A DNA stretch of 64,000 nt, from contig CANROC010000002.1 of assembly GCA_947632175.1 (NCBI GenBank), positions 1-64,000 on the forward strand, read 5' to 3'. How positions within the stretch are numbered: the stretch's first letter is position 1; every line of letters starts with the position of its first letter. This document shows, in pieces, positions 27,041 to 37,007 of the stretch. The notes below the pieces were generated by a model. That model did not search any database and was not told where the DNA came from. It saw only the letters and a list, made by a program, of their open reading frames with translations. The DNA comes from an uncultured Oscillospiraceae bacterium. GTDB taxonomy: Bacteria; Bacillota; Clostridia; Oscillospirales; Oscillospiraceae. A program made the position numbers and the translations under genes.

Positions 27041-27490
27041 TTACTTCGCTTCCGTAATCAGAAGATGGATGGTCCCGTTGATCTCATAGCCGAACTTGCA
27101 CTTGACGTCCACGGGCCCGAAGGACTTGATGGGCTCGGCCACGACGATGCGGCTTTTTTCGATGCTGATGTCGTGCTGGGCCTTCAGCGCGTCGGAGATG
27201 TCCTTGTTGGTGACGGACCCGAAGAGCTTGCCGTTCTCCCCCGCCCTCGCGGAGATCTGCACCACCACAGCCTCCAGCTTCTTGGAGTTTTCCAGCGCCA
27301 GCGCCTTCTCCTCCTCGATCTTCCGGAGCCTCGCCTTCTCCTGGAGCTTCATGGTGTTCATGGCGTCCGCCGTGGCCGGCACCGCCAGCTTCCTGGGAAA
27401 GAGGAAGTTCCTGGCGTACCCGTCGGACACCTCCACCATCTGCCCCTTCTTCCCCTGATCCCTCACGTCCTGCTGTAAAATGACTTTCAT
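27041..27490 (-). CDS. rplI: 50S ribosomal protein L9
   Basis: 149 residues, the standard length. The N-terminal domain shows the L9 signature [19 protein letters not shown] region (written here as [19 protein letters not shown]), followed by the long central helix ([20 protein letters not shown]) and the C-terminal rRNA-binding domain ([17 protein letters not shown]). It binds 23S rRNA near the L1 stalk. It lies between gdpP and dnaB, a conserved order in Firmicutes, with the mobile repeat inserted at its stop codon. Confidence 0.97.
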   Translation of the reverse strand: MKVILQQDVRDQGKKGQMVEVSDGYARNFLFPRKLAVPATADAMNTMKLQEKARLRKIEEEKALALENSKKLEAVVVQISARAGENGKLFGSVTNKDISDALKAQHDISIEKSRIVVAEPIKSFGPVDVKCKFGYEINGTIHLLITEAK

Positions 27491-27552
27491 AACTTTTTTG
27501 ATCCTTTCGATTGGTTTATTCGATCAATGGTCCCACAAGCCCCGTCCGGTCC

Positions 27553-29577
27553 TCACTCCTCCTGGATGGAATAATCCTCCAGGTACTTGTCGATGACCTG
27601 CAAAAGCTCCTCCACCACCTCCCGCTGGGTCTTCCCGGTGATCTGCGCCCCGGCGGTGGACTTGTTGCCGCCGCCGCCCATGCGCTCCACGATGACCTGG
27701 ACGTTGATGTCCCCCAGGGACCTGGCGGAGATGTTGATCTGGTCGCCCATGGGGAAGACCACGAAGGACGCCTGGATGCCGGAGATGTTGAGAAGCTCGT
27801 CGGCGGCCTGGGCGGCCACCACCTTGTTGTCCGCCGTCTCCGGGGCGGCGATGGCGATGCCGGCCTTGTAGATGCGGGCCTTCTGGACCATGGAGTATTT
27901 GGCCAGCGCCGACTTGAGGTCCGACTGCAAAAGATGCTTCACGTCCGAGGTATCCGCCCCGGCCCGCCGCAAAAACGCCGCCGCGTCGAAGGTCCGCCCG
28001 CCGGTGCGCAGAGTGAAGTTCTTGGTGTCCAGCACGATCCCGGCCAAAAGCGCCTCCGCCTCCATGCGCAGGATATCCGACTGCTCCACCATGTACTGCA
28101 AAAGCTCCGTCACCAGCTCCGAGGCCGAGGAGGCGTATGGCTCGTGGAAGGAGAGCGCCACGTTCTGGATGTAGTCCGCCGCCCTGCGGTGGTGGTCGAT
28201 GACCGCCACCCGGTTGCAGGACTGGAGGAGCGACTCGGACTCCACCTGGTCCGGCCGGTTGGTGTCCACGATGATGAGGAGCGTGGAGCCGTCCATGGCC
28301 AAGAGCGCCGCCTGGGGGTCGATGAACACGTCCTTATATTCCGGCAGGGTCAGCACCCGGTCGATAAGCTGCTGGCTCACCTGGGTAGAAAGGTCGATGA
28401 CGATCCGGGCCTGCTTCCCCAGGGACCTGGCGGCACAGCAAAGCCCCACCGCCGCGCCCACGGAGTCCATGTCCGCGTACTTGTGGCCCATGATGAAGAT
28501 CTCCGAGGCCGAGCGCATGAGCTCGGAGAGGGAGCTTGCCATGACCCGGCTTTTGACCTTGGTGCGCTTCTCCGCCTGGCTGGTGCGCCCGCCGTAGAAC
28601 TCAAAGTTGTAGCGGTTCTTGATGACCGCCTGGTCCCCGCCCCGGGAGAGGGACATCTCCAGCGCCAGGGCCGCGAACTGGTAGTTCTCCTCCAGGTTCC
28701 GCCCATCCAGGCCCACGCCGATGCTGATGGTGGGATGCATCCCCTTGGGCGTGGTCAGCTCCCGCACGGCGTCCAGAATGGCGAATTTCGTGTCCACGTA
28801 CCCCTGGAGGTACCGCTCCTCAAAGATGAAGACATACCGGTCCCGGTCCGTGCGGGTAATGTACCCGCCCCGGTCCCTGGCCCAGCCGGTGAGCTTGTCG
28901 TCCACGGTGGAGACGAGCATGGACTTATCCTTCTCGCTCATGCCCGAGGTGAGCTCGTCGTAGTTATCGAGGGCAATGATGGAGAAGACCGGGCGGGTAG
29001 AGACGAATTCGTCCCGGATCTTGGCGTACTCCGTCTCGTCTACCCAATAGGTGGAGGCCACGTAGTTCTTGACTCCCGGCGTGTCCGTGCCCCGCACAAG
29101 GTTCCCGAAGACCCGGTATCTGTGCTCGCCCACGGTGACGAGGTCCGGGTACTCGTTTTTCCCCTCCATGAGCCACCGGGCGGTAAAGCCGGGGACGATG
29201 GAGGAGATGTTAATGGCGAAAAGCCTCTCCCCGCCGCCGATGAGGGCCAGGAACGCCTCGTTGGCGTATATGATCTCGCTCTCCTCCAGCGTAAAGGTCG
29301 CCATGGGGAAAGGGAAATTCTGGAGCGTGTTTTTCGTGGCGTTGTCGATGTTGCTGGTGACGGACTCGATGTACTTGAGCATGTCCCGGCTCCTGCGGCG
29401 GCTGGAAAAGCGGGTGTAGATCATCAAAAGGAGGATGACCGTCAGCTCCGCCAGCGCCAGCTCCAGCTGGAACTGCCCCAGAAAGATGGTGGCAATGGCG
29501 AAGAGCACCAGGGCGGCGAAATAAAGATGTATATTGGAGCTTAAAAGGCTCTTGAGCTTTCTGTTGATGGGAAGCAC
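27553..29577 (-). CDS. gdpP: Cyclic-di-AMP phosphodiesterase GdpP (YybT family)
   Basis: 674 residues, full length. Two N-terminal transmembrane helices (about 17-55) are followed by a PAS-like domain, a degenerate GGDEF domain (about 170-300) and the catalytic DHH/DHHA1 domains (about 340-660). The catalytic signatures are IMGHKYADMDSVGAAVGL and VIDHHRRAADY (DHH). The enzyme hydrolyses c-di-AMP and so controls osmotic balance, wall stress and beta-lactam tolerance. It starts with GTG 29577 after GAGGGG; the promoter at 29615 supports this start. First gene of the gdpP-rplI-dnaB operon. Confidence 0.95.
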   Translation of the reverse strand: MLPINRKLKSLLSSNIHLYFAALVLFAIATIFLGQFQLELALAELTVILLLMIYTRFSSRRRSRDMLKYIESVTSNIDNATKNTLQNFPFPMATFTLEESEIIYANEAFLALIGGGERLFAINISSIVPGFTARWLMEGKNEYPDLVTVGEHRYRVFGNLVRGTDTPGVKNYVASTYWVDETEYAKIRDEFVSTRPVFSIIALDNYDELTSGMSEKDKSMLVSTVDDKLTGWARDRGGYITRTDRDRYVFIFEERYLQGYVDTKFAILDAVRELTTPKGMHPTISIGVGLDGRNLEENYQFAALALEMSLSRGGDQAVIKNRYNFEFYGGRTSQAEKRTKVKSRVMASSLSELMRSASEIFIMGHKYADMDSVGAAVGLCCAARSLGKQARIVIDLSTQVSQQLIDRVLTLPEYKDVFIDPQAALLAMDGSTLLIIVDTNRPDQVESESLLQSCNRVAVIDHHRRAADYIQNVALSFHEPYASSASELVTELLQYMVEQSDILRMEAEALLAGIVLDTKNFTLRTGGRTFDAAAFLRRAGADTSDVKHLLQSDLKSALAKYSMVQKARIYKAGIAIAAPETADNKVVAAQAADELLNISGIQASFVVFPMGDQINISARSLGDINVQVIVERMGGGGNKSTAGAQITGKTQREVVEELLQVIDKYLEDYSIQEE

Positions 29578-29614
29578 CCCCTCTGCCCGCGTTTTGAAAA
29601 CGCTATTCTAAGTC

Positions 29615-29643
29615 ATTATACCAGAACATTCCGCCTGAAACAA
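29615..29643 (-). promoter_or_regulatory. Sigma-A promoter of the gdpP operon
   Basis: TTGTTT (29638-29643), 17 bp, TATAAT (29615-29620) on the minus strand, with a TGG extension before the -10. Confidence 0.7.
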
Positions 29644-29715
29644 GGGATAAACCATAAATTATTTTTTTCCCTGTTGGAAAACTAGTCTTGCAGTAAAAAA
29701 ACAGGGAGAAAAGAT

Positions 29716-32082
29716 ATGAAAGCTATCGTCATGGCCGGCGGGGAGGGGACGCGCCTTCGCCCCCTGACCGCCTCGAAGCCCAAGCCTCTGGTGGAGCTCT
29801 ATGGCCGGAGCGTCCTCTGGCACACCGTGGAGCGCCTCCGGCGTCTGGGCATCCGGGACATCGCCTTCACCGAGCGGTACATGCCCGAAAAGCTCCGGGA
29901 GGCCTTCGGCGACGGGGAGGCCCAGGGCGTGAACATCCGCCACATGGTGGAGCGGGAGCCCCTGGGCACCGCCGGCGGCGTCCGGGCCTGCCGGGACTTC
30001 ATCGGGGGCGAGGACGTGCTGGTCCTCTCCGGGGACGCGGTGTGGGACCTGGACCTTACCGGTGTCCTCCGCGCCCACCGGGAGCGCCGCGCCGACGCCA
30101 CCATCGTCCTCTACGACGCCCCGGACCCCACCCCCTTCGGCCTGGTGCTGACGGACAGCGCCGGCCGCGTCACCGCCTTTTCGGAAAAGCCCTCCTGGGA
30201 CCGGGTAGTGACGGACCGGATCAACACCGGCATCTATGTGCTCAGCCCCCGGGCGGTGGAGGCCATTCCGGAGGGCGCGCCTTACGACTTTGGCCGTGAC
30301 CTCTTCCCCCGCCTTGTGCGGGAGGGATACGATGTCTACGGGCAGGAGGCCCCCGGCTACTGGTGCGACGTGGGCAGCGTCCCGGCTTACCTTGCCTGCT
30401 GTCTCGATATCCTGGCCGGCAAGGCCGACGTGGACGCCGGGGCCAATGAGGCGGAGGCCTTTAAAAAATCCGGCGTCACCGTCCTCGCCCCGGCCTTCAT
30501 CGCCGCCGGCGCGGTCGTCGCCCCCGGCGCGGTCATCGGCCCCAACGCCGTCGTCGGCCCCGGCTCTAAGGTGGAGGCCGGCGCCGTCGTCACGGACAGC
30601 GTCCTCAACGGCGCGCACATCGGCCCGGAGGGCGAGGTGCGCGGCGCGGTCCTGGACCGGGGCGTGAAGCTGGGCCGCCGCGCCCGCGTCCTGGAGGGGG
30701 CGTGCCTCGGGGAGGGCGCCGCGGTGGGCGACGGCGCGGTCATCGCCGCCCATGTGTCCCTTGCCCCCGGCAAGAGCGTCAAGCCCGGCGCGGTGATCGC
30801 CCGCGACCTTATGGACCGCCCCTCCTCGCGGCCCCCGGTCTTTGCCGACGACCGCCGCCTGCGCGCCGATGCCGCCGCCCTCCTGGACGCCGCCCTCCCC
30901 CTGGGAGCCCGTCTGGGCCGCGCCGGCCGCGTGGCGGTGGCCCACACCGGCGGGGCCGCCGCGCGCCTCATCGCCGACGCCCTCTGCTGCGGGGTCATCG
31001 CCTCCGGCGGGGAGGCCGCGCGGGTGGACTGTGACTTCGAGGCGGAGCTTGCCTCCCTCTCCGAGGTCTTCTCTTTCGAAAGGAGCGCCTTTGTGAGGGG
31101 GTCCGAAGGGGTGTCCGTGACCCTTCTGGGACCCTTCGGGACCCCCTTGGACCCCCCTGAGAGGGGGGCCTTAGAGGGGTCTCTCAGGCCCCTTTCCGGG
31201 TCCGATTTCACTCAGATCGGCCTCTCGGACACCATCTCCGGCTCGTCGCGGGCCTATATCTCCGCCGTCTGCGCCGCCGTCCGCGCCCTGGACGCCCCGG
31301 CGGGAAGGCCCGCCCACGCTGCGGACGCCCCGGTGGGAAAGCCCGCCCACGCTGCGGACGCCCCGGCGGGAAGGCCCGTGCGCACTGCGGACGCACCGGC
31401 GGGAAAGCCCGTGCGCGTAGGGGTCACGGGCCGGGGCGCACCGAACCGGGCCCTGCGGTGCGTCCTCGCGGCCCTGGGCCACGAGGTGGTCCGCCCCGCC
31501 CCAGGCGTCCCCCAGCTCTCCGTCACTCCCGGCGGCTTTACTTTCACCGCCAAGGACGAGAAAGGCCGGGAGATCGACGAGGCCCGCGCCGCGCTTTTGG
31601 CCTGTGAGGCCGCCATGCGGCTGGGGCTCAAGGCCCTCGCCGCGACGCCGAAGGAGCCGGAGGCCCTGCGGCGGCTGGCGGTGCGCTACGGCTGTAAGGT
31701 CCTGGAGACCTCCACCCCCGAGGGCCGGGCCCTTTACGCCCGGCAGCGCCTTTTGCGCGACGGCGTCCTGGCCGCCGCCGTGGCCGTCGCCGCCATGGCC
31801 CGGGACGGCGCGGCGCTTTCGGTCCTCCTGGACGCCCTCCCGGACTTTGCTGTGGCGGAAAAAAGCGTCAAGGTGGCCCTCCCCCGGGCCCAGGCCATGC
31901 GGAAGCTCTCCGAGGAGAACGCCGACCTCACCGCCGACGCCGCCCGGGGCCTTCTCTTCACCACGCCCCACGGCGGCGTGAACATCCGCCCGGATGTGAA
32001 GGCCAACGCCCTCGTCTTCCGCGCCGAGGCGGAGACCATGGAGGCCGCCCAAGAGCTCCTGGCCCGCTTCACACCTCAATAA
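29716..32082 (+). CDS. Sugar nucleotidyltransferase fused to a degenerate phosphomannomutase-like domain
   Basis: 788 residues. Residues 1-235 are a nucleotidyltransferase (GGEGTRLRPLT at 8-18; LVLSGDAVWDLDL; INTGIYVLSP), as in mannose-1-phosphate guanylyltransferase. Residues about 245-360 are a left-handed beta-helix of hexapeptide repeats (GAVVAPGAVIGPNAVVG). Residues about 370-788 resemble phosphohexomutases but lack the serine loop (TASHNP) and the DGDGDR metal loop, so mutase activity is doubtful. A low-complexity insert, including four 11-residue repeats, lies at about 526-569. The protein may form NDP-sugars for polysaccharide synthesis. It starts at ATG 29716 after AGGGAGAAAA. Confidence 0.85.
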   Translation: MKAIVMAGGEGTRLRPLTASKPKPLVELYGRSVLWHTVERLRRLGIRDIAFTERYMPEKLREAFGDGEAQGVNIRHMVEREPLGTAGGVRACRDFIGGEDVLVLSGDAVWDLDLTGVLRAHRERRADATIVLYDAPDPTPFGLVLTDSAGRVTAFSEKPSWDRVVTDRINTGIYVLSPRAVEAIPEGAPYDFGRDLFPRLVREGYDVYGQEAPGYWCDVGSVPAYLACCLDILAGKADVDAGANEAEAFKKSGVTVLAPAFIAAGAVVAPGAVIGPNAVVGPGSKVEAGAVVTDSVLNGAHIGPEGEVRGAVLDRGVKLGRRARVLEGACLGEGAAVGDGAVIAAHVSLAPGKSVKPGAVIARDLMDRPSSRPPVFADDRRLRADAAALLDAALPLGARLGRAGRVAVAHTGGAAARLIADALCCGVIASGGEAARVDCDFEAELASLSEVFSFERSAFVRGSEGVSVTLLGPFGTPLDPPERGALEGSLRPLSGSDFTQIGLSDTISGSSRAYISAVCAAVRALDAPAGRPAHAADAPVGKPAHAADAPAGRPVRTADAPAGKPVRVGVTGRGAPNRALRCVLAALGHEVVRPAPGVPQLSVTPGGFTFTAKDEKGREIDEARAALLACEAAMRLGLKALAATPKEPEALRRLAVRYGCKVLETSTPEGRALYARQRLLRDGVLAAAVAVAAMARDGAALSVLLDALPDFAVAEKSVKVALPRAQAMRKLSEENADLTADAARGLLFTTPHGGVNIRPDVKANALVFRAEAETMEAAQELLARFTPQ
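31291..31422 (+). repeat. Four 33-bp tandem repeats inside the nucleotidyltransferase fusion
   Basis: Units at 31291, 31324, 31357 and 31390, each coding DAPAGRPAHAA or close variants. They fall in a loop of the mutase-like domain and keep the frame. Copy number is likely to vary by slippage. Confidence 0.85.
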
Positions 32083-32100
32083 AGCCGGTTTTCCGGCTTT
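32081..32100 (+). terminator. Short stem-loop after the nucleotidyltransferase fusion
   Basis: AAAGCCGG and CCGGCTTT arms around TTTT, ending in only a short T run; a weak terminator at best. Confidence 0.5.
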
Positions 32101-32146
32101 ACATAAGCTGGGTTTTGGGCATCCCTTTAAAATTTTCAAAAACTTC

Positions 32147-32175
32147 TTGTCAACCGGCGGGAAATAGACTAAAAT
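32147..32175 (+). promoter_or_regulatory. Sigma-A promoter of the solute-binding lipoprotein/asnS operon
   Basis: TTGTCA (32147-32152), 17 bp, TAAAAT (32170-32175), about 38 bp before the chosen start codon. Confidence 0.65.
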
Positions 32176-32213
32176 AAGACATTGACCGTGAAACTGACCG
32201 CGTGGGGATGACC

Positions 32214-32948
32214 ATGAAGAAGCTTTTTCCGGCGGCGCTGGCCGCCTTACTGACCGTCGCCCTCGCCGCCTGCGCCTCTTCGGCGGGCATCCGGGGGCGG
32301 GAGGACATTCTGGATAAGAGGGTCGCGGTGATCGGCGGCTCCGTGGCCGAGGGGCTGGTGTCCCACACGGACCCGGACCTGGCCCTGGTGATCTGCGACG
32401 GCGCCGCTTCCCTGAAGGACGCTTTGAAAACGGGTCGGGCCGACTGCGCCGTGGCGGACAAGGCCACGGCGGAGGAGCTCACCGGCTTTCTCTCCGGGCT
32501 TGAGACCGCTGAGGAGCCTTACGCCGCGCCTCAATACGCCATTGCCGTCTCCGAGGATAACCGGCTCATGCTGGAGCGGCTCAACGCCGCCCTTTCGGGC
32601 CTCGAAAGCTCCGGCCGGCTCCGGGCGCTTTTGAACGGCGATTCAGGGAGGACGGGCGCGTCGGGCGTCGAGGTGACCGTGGCGGTGGTGCCGGACTTCT
32701 ATCCCCTCACCTATCTCGACGAGGACGGGGAGCTGCGGGGGATCGAAATCGAGCTTGTCCGGGAGCTGTGCGCCGACTTGGGGCTCGCGCCCCGGTTCAT
32801 GACGGTAGACGCGGACATGCTCCTCTACATGGCCGGGAGCGGCAAATGCGCCTTCGCCATCGGCCGCCTCACCGCCGGAGAGGGCGAGGGGCTCCTCTAC
32901 ACCGCAAACTACTTGGACGCCGCGCAATACATCATTGTGAAGAAATGA
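32214..32948 (+). CDS. Solute-binding-like lipoprotein, family 3 type
   Basis: 244 residues from ATG 32214; in-frame GTG 32202 and ATG 32208 lie within the GGGGA ribosome-site region and are less likely. Lipobox LAACASS near residue 20. The mature part looks like pieces of the SBP_bac_3 (amino-acid-binding) fold: residues about 30-145 match the C-terminal lobe pattern ([20 protein letters not shown]...[20 protein letters not shown]), and residues about 150-244 match the N-terminal lobe ([20 protein letters not shown]...[14 protein letters not shown]). That is a half-lobe followed by another half-lobe, so ligand binding is uncertain. There is no transporter gene nearby. asnS starts 10 bp downstream. 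Confidence 0.7.
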   Translation: MKKLFPAALAALLTVALAACASSAGIRGREDILDKRVAVIGGSVAEGLVSHTDPDLALVICDGAASLKDALKTGRADCAVADKATAEELTGFLSGLETAEEPYAAPQYAIAVSEDNRLMLERLNAALSGLESSGRLRALLNGDSGRTGASGVEVTVAVVPDFYPLTYLDEDGELRGIEIELVRELCADLGLAPRFMTVDADMLLYMAGSGKCAFAIGRLTAGEGEGLLYTANYLDAAQYIIVKK

Positions 32949-32958
32949 GGTCGCACAT

Positions 32959-34353
32959 ATGCAAGCAACAAAAATCGCCAGAATCTTCGCCGACGCCGAG
33001 GCCTTCGGCGGCAAGACCGTCACCGTCAGCGGCTGGGCCCGCACCATCCGGGACATGAAGAATTTCGGCTTCGTGGAGCTCAACGACGGCAGCTGCTTTA
33101 AAAATCTCCAGGTGGTCATGGAACGGGAGACGCTCCAAAATTACGCCGACATCGCCGCCCAGAACGTGGGCGCGGCCCTCACCGTCACGGGCACCGTGGC
33201 CCTCACCCCCGAGGCCAAACAGCCTCTGGAGCTCAAGGCCGCCGAAATCCGCGTCGAGGGCACCAGCACGCCGGACTACCCCCTCCAGAAAAAGCGCCAC
33301 AGCGTAGAGTATCTGCGGACCATCCAGCATCTGCGGCCCCGCACCAACCTCTTTTCCGCCGTCTTTCGCGTCAGAAGCGTGGCGGCCCACGCCGTCCACA
33401 CCTTCTTCCAGGACCGGGGCTTCGTCTACATCCACACCCCCATCATCACCGGCTCCGACTGCGAGGGCGCGGGCGAGATGTTCGAGGTCACCACGCTGGA
33501 TATATCGAACCCGCCGAGGCTTCCCGACGGGAGCGTGGATTATTCCCAGGACTTCTTCGGCAAGCGGGCCAACCTCACCGTCTCCGGCCAGCTGAACGCC
33601 GAGAACTTCGCCATGGCCTTCGGGGACGTCTACACCTTCGGCCCCACCTTCCGGGCGGAGAACTCCAACACCCAGCGCCACGCCGCGGAGTTTTGGATGA
33701 TCGAGCCGGAGATGGCCTTCTGCGACCTGGACGGTGACCTGGAGGTCATGGAGGCCATGGTCAAATTCATCATCAACACCGTTTTGGAAAAATGCCCCGA
33801 CGAGATGGCCTTCTTCAGCTCCTTTGTGGACAAGGGGCTCCTCGACCGGCTCCGGAACGTGGTGGAGAACGACTTTGCCCGGGTTACCTACACCGAGGCG
33901 GTGAAGATCTTGGAGCAGAACAACGACAAATTCGACTACAAGGTCAGCTGGGGCACGGACCTTCAAACCGAGCACGAGCGGTTTTTGACCGAGCAGATCT
34001 ACAAGCGCCCGGTGTTCGTCACCGACTACCCCAAGGAGATCAAGGCCTTTTACATGCGCCTCAACGACGACGGGAAGACCGTGGCCGCCGCCGACTGCCT
34101 GGCCCCCGGCATCGGGGAGATCATCGGCGGGAGCCAGCGCGAGGAGCGGCTGGACATGCTGACGGCCCGTATCCGGGAGCTCGGTATGCGGGAGGAGGAC
34201 TACTGGTGGTACCTGGACCTCCGGCGCTACGGCGGCTGCAAGCACGCCGGCTTCGGCCTGGGCTTTGAACGCATGGTCATGTACCTCACCGGCGTCTCCA
34301 ACATCCGCGACGTGGAGCTCCACCCCCGCACGGTGGGCAACGCGGAGTTTTGA
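32959..34353 (+). CDS. asnS: Asparaginyl-tRNA synthetase
   Basis: 464 residues, a class IIb aminoacyl-tRNA synthetase that charges tRNA(Asn). The N-terminal OB-fold anticodon-binding domain ([20 protein letters not shown]) is followed by motif 1, motif 2 ([20 protein letters not shown]) and motif 3 ([15 protein letters not shown]). The presence of AsnRS shows direct charging of tRNA(Asn). GAGGT lies before the ATG. No T-box leader was found upstream; expression appears to come from the promoter at 32147 through the lipoprotein gene. Confidence 0.97.
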   Translation: MQATKIARIFADAEAFGGKTVTVSGWARTIRDMKNFGFVELNDGSCFKNLQVVMERETLQNYADIAAQNVGAALTVTGTVALTPEAKQPLELKAAEIRVEGTSTPDYPLQKKRHSVEYLRTIQHLRPRTNLFSAVFRVRSVAAHAVHTFFQDRGFVYIHTPIITGSDCEGAGEMFEVTTLDISNPPRLPDGSVDYSQDFFGKRANLTVSGQLNAENFAMAFGDVYTFGPTFRAENSNTQRHAAEFWMIEPEMAFCDLDGDLEVMEAMVKFIINTVLEKCPDEMAFFSSFVDKGLLDRLRNVVENDFARVTYTEAVKILEQNNDKFDYKVSWGTDLQTEHERFLTEQIYKRPVFVTDYPKEIKAFYMRLNDDGKTVAAADCLAPGIGEIIGGSQREERLDMLTARIRELGMREEDYWWYLDLRRYGGCKHAGFGLGFERMVMYLTGVSNIRDVELHPRTVGNAEF

Positions 34354-34439
34354 ACCACATGGGTATTATACCATAATTCTAAGCAAATGTCAAGTATTGT
34401 TTTTGTATTTTAAAATATTTTCCCGGATGAGGTGAGGGT

Positions 34440-35567
34440 ATGGGGGACAAGAAAACGCCGAGGAGCTATGGGACGAACATTGACTTCAACGCCTACAATC
34501 TGCGGCCGGCGTCGTCGTATCTGGACGACATCAAGCGCTTAAAGGACGAGCTCAACGTCACCCTCACCGGCTTTGGTGGGACGGAGAAAAAGCCGGCGAA
34601 GAAGCCGCGGGAGGCGGACCTTTCCGGGCTCCAGACCTCCATGGACGAGGCCAAGCGGGCCGCCGACGAGCTTTTGCGGGAGATGGAGGCCAAGGGCGGC
34701 GCTATCGGCCCCGAGGCCCCCAAGACCGAGGCGGAGAAGAGCCCGGAGAAGCCGGACCTCGATAAGCTCCTGGCCGAGCTCGACGAGCTGGTGGGGCTGG
34801 AGGAGATTAAGAAGAACGTGCGCAGTCTCATCAACCTGGCCAAGGTCCGCAAGCTCCGGGAGGAGCACGACCTGCCTACCCCGGCCATGAGCCTGCACCT
34901 TGTGTTCATGGGAAACCCCGGCACCGGCAAGACCACGGTGGCGCGGCTCATCGCCCAGCTATACTACGCCATTGGCGTTCTGAGCAAGGGCCAGCTGGTG
35001 GAGGTGGACCGCTCGGGGCTCGTGGCCGGCTTTGTGGGCCAGACGGCCATCAAGACCGACGAGGCTATCAAAAAGGCCATTGGCGGCGTCCTCTTCATCG
35101 ACGAGGCCTACTCCCTGGCGGCCAACACCGGGGAGAACGACTTCGGCCGGGAGGCCATCGAGACGGTTTTGAAAGGAATGGAGGACAACCGAAAGGACCT
35201 GGTGGTCATCGTGGCGGGGTACGAGGACCTGATGGAGCAGTTCATCAGCTCCAACCCGGGCCTGGAGTCCCGCTTCAACCGGTATTTTCTCTTTGAGGAC
35301 TACAACGGGCAGGAGCTTTACGAGATTTTCCTCTCCATGTGCCGGAAGAACAAATATACCCTCACCGTGGAGGCCCAGGAGTACGCCAAGGCGCTTTTTG
35401 AGCGCCTCTACCGGGACCGGGGCGAGAACTTCGGCAACGCCCGGGACGTGCGCAACATCTTCGAAAACGTCATCGGCATCCACGCAGACCGCATCGCCGC
35501 CGACAGCGACATCGACGAGCGGGAGTTGACGCTGGTGATGAGGGAGGACCTTGAGAAGCTGGAGTGA
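34440..35567 (+). CDS. AAA+ ATPase, CbbX/SpoVK-like
   Basis: 375 residues. An N-terminal non-conserved part (about 1-110, rich in Lys/Glu) is followed by a CbbX/SpoVK-type AAA module: LDELVGLEEIKKNVRSLINL, Walker A FMGNPGTGKTTVARL (about 157-171), the pore-loop-like VGQTAIKTDEAIKKA, Walker B GVLFIDEAYSLA and the sensor region VVIVAGYEDLMEQFI. In spore formers SpoVK acts in late sporulation; other members act in type VII-like or CbbX systems. No partner genes flank it. GAGGTGAGGGT precedes the ATG. The leader (34354-34439) is AT-rich. Confidence 0.85.
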   Translation: MGDKKTPRSYGTNIDFNAYNLRPASSYLDDIKRLKDELNVTLTGFGGTEKKPAKKPREADLSGLQTSMDEAKRAADELLREMEAKGGAIGPEAPKTEAEKSPEKPDLDKLLAELDELVGLEEIKKNVRSLINLAKVRKLREEHDLPTPAMSLHLVFMGNPGTGKTTVARLIAQLYYAIGVLSKGQLVEVDRSGLVAGFVGQTAIKTDEAIKKAIGGVLFIDEAYSLAANTGENDFGREAIETVLKGMEDNRKDLVVIVAGYEDLMEQFISSNPGLESRFNRYFLFEDYNGQELYEIFLSMCRKNKYTLTVEAQEYAKALFERLYRDRGENFGNARDVRNIFENVIGIHADRIAADSDIDERELTLVMREDLEKLE

Positions 35568-35604
35568 AAGGGCGATTTTTGGCTTTTCAAGGACAAGGGG
35601 AGAC

Positions 35605-36960
35605 GTGCTTTAGACGCCCCCACCCTGCCCGTCGCTTCGCTCGGGCACCCCTCCCGGAGGGAGGGGCTTTGGTGCAAGGCGGAAGCCGGCACGTTTTGTC
35701 GGGACCGGTCTATTGTCCAACGTTCGCTTCCCCCCTGCCCCCCTCCTACGAGGAGGGGGCTTAAAAAGGTTGCGCCGCGCAGCGGCGCAGCTTTTTATTT
35801 GCCCGCGCGGCGGGGACGGGGGACGAAGGACGGGGGCTCGAATCCCCCCTGCCCCCCTTTCCCGGAAAGGGGGGCAAAAAGGTTTTGCGCCGCTTTGCGG
35901 CGCAATTTTTTATAAAGGCGGCGCGAAGCGCCGCATCCTTATTCCCCCGACCCCTTTTTCGGAAAAAGGGGTGCCGCAGCAGCGGCGGGGTATTCGAGCC
36001 CGTGGGGCGTAACTGGGGCTGTCGGTAAACGAAACTTACTGCGTGCGGGCCGCCAAGACTGCGCCCGCAGGCGCGTTTCGTAGCGCAACCGCCGCAAAGC
36101 GGCGGCTCTTAGCGCGGAGATGTGGCGGCCCCTACAAGGTGTGTTGTCGGAACGGTTCCGATTATTCGCGCCCGCGCCCGTCCCGGAGCCCCCTCCTCGT
36201 AGGAGGGGGGCAGGGGGGGAAGCGAACGTGGGATGACAGAACGGTTCCGATAAAACGAATCCGCCCAAATTACGCCTTACGGGCCGTTGCCCACGGCGGC
36301 CCGCGTTGCAGGGCTTGGATTGCATCCGATCAACGCCGTAGGGGCCGCCGTCCCCGGCGACCCGCGTTGCAAGGTTCGGGTTGCCCCTGATAAACGCCGT
36401 AGGGGCCGCCACTCTTGGCGGCCCGCGTTGCATGGTTTGGATTGCTTCCGATGAACGCCGTAGGGGTCGCCGTCCTCGGCGACCCGCGTTTCGATGATTT
36501 CCAATGTCGGTTGAATGGAATAACCTCCCACATCCCCCGTAGGGGCGGACCCATGTGTCCGCCCCTGCAACGTTGCGGGACGGGAACGGGTCCGATAAAA
36601 CGGTACATGTCGGTCAACGGGGGCATGGGCCGCCGTGGGCGGCGGCCCGTACGGCGTTGTTCGGGGCGGGTCAATAAACGAAAGGCGGGTCGCCGAGGAC
36701 GGCGACCCCTACGGCGGATATCGCAGGCTGGTGGCGCGGCGGCGGGGGCGGGTGGGCGGGAAATATAAGAATGCGGCGCAAGCCGCAAACCTTTCCCGCC
36801 GCCTGGGCAGCGGCCCGTACGGCGTTGTTCGGGGCGGGTCAATTATCGTGGGGCGGGTCGCCGAGGACGGCGACCCCTACGGCGGATATCGCGGGCCGGT
36901 GGCGCGGCGGCGGGCGGGTGGGGAATATAAAAAATGCGGCGCGAGGCGCATAGCTTTTTC
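35605..36960. repeat. Non-coding mosaic of GC-rich hairpin repeats, block 3
   Basis: About 1.35 kb without a supported gene. It has the same modules as blocks 1 and 2: CCCCTCCCGGAGGGAGGGG (about 35650), CCTCCTACGAGGAGG (about 35742; reversed about 36195), the GCGCCGC hairpin with T tract (about 35773 and 35888), the GGGTCGCC dyad (about 36465, 36690, 36860), the GGGCGGACCCATGTGTCCGCCC dyad (about 36543-36565) and the module ending GGGAAATATAAGAATGCGGCG (about 36757 and about 36920). Module copies are 85-95 percent alike by eye. Confidence 0.8.
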
Positions 36961-36976
36961 TCTCCGCAAACTTTTT

Positions 36977-37003
36977 CCCGCCGCCCTTTGGGGGCGGCGG
37001 GGT
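36977..37003. other. Long GC stem-loop at the end of block 3
   Basis: CCCGCCGCCC and GGGGCGGCGGG arms around a short loop, 5 bp past the stop of the MarR-family gene. No T tract follows in that gene's direction. Confidence 0.45.
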
Positions 37004-37007
37004 GGGG

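Noticed and set aside
27511-29544. 677-codon plus-strand frame opposite gdpP
   Set aside because: Antisense shadow; the minus strand encodes a complete GdpP.
31291-31422. CRISPR-like tandem repeat
   Set aside because: The 33-bp units are contiguous, without spacers, and keep a coding frame.
32083-32958. T-box riboswitch ahead of asnS
   Set aside because: No leader long enough; a protein gene fills the space and no T-box core motif is seen.
32932-34323. 463-codon minus-strand frame opposite asnS
   Set aside because: Antisense shadow of the synthetase.
35605-37000. Frames in repeat block 3 (for example 36330-36842, 36415-36768)
   Set aside because: Repeat-derived and found in both strands at once.
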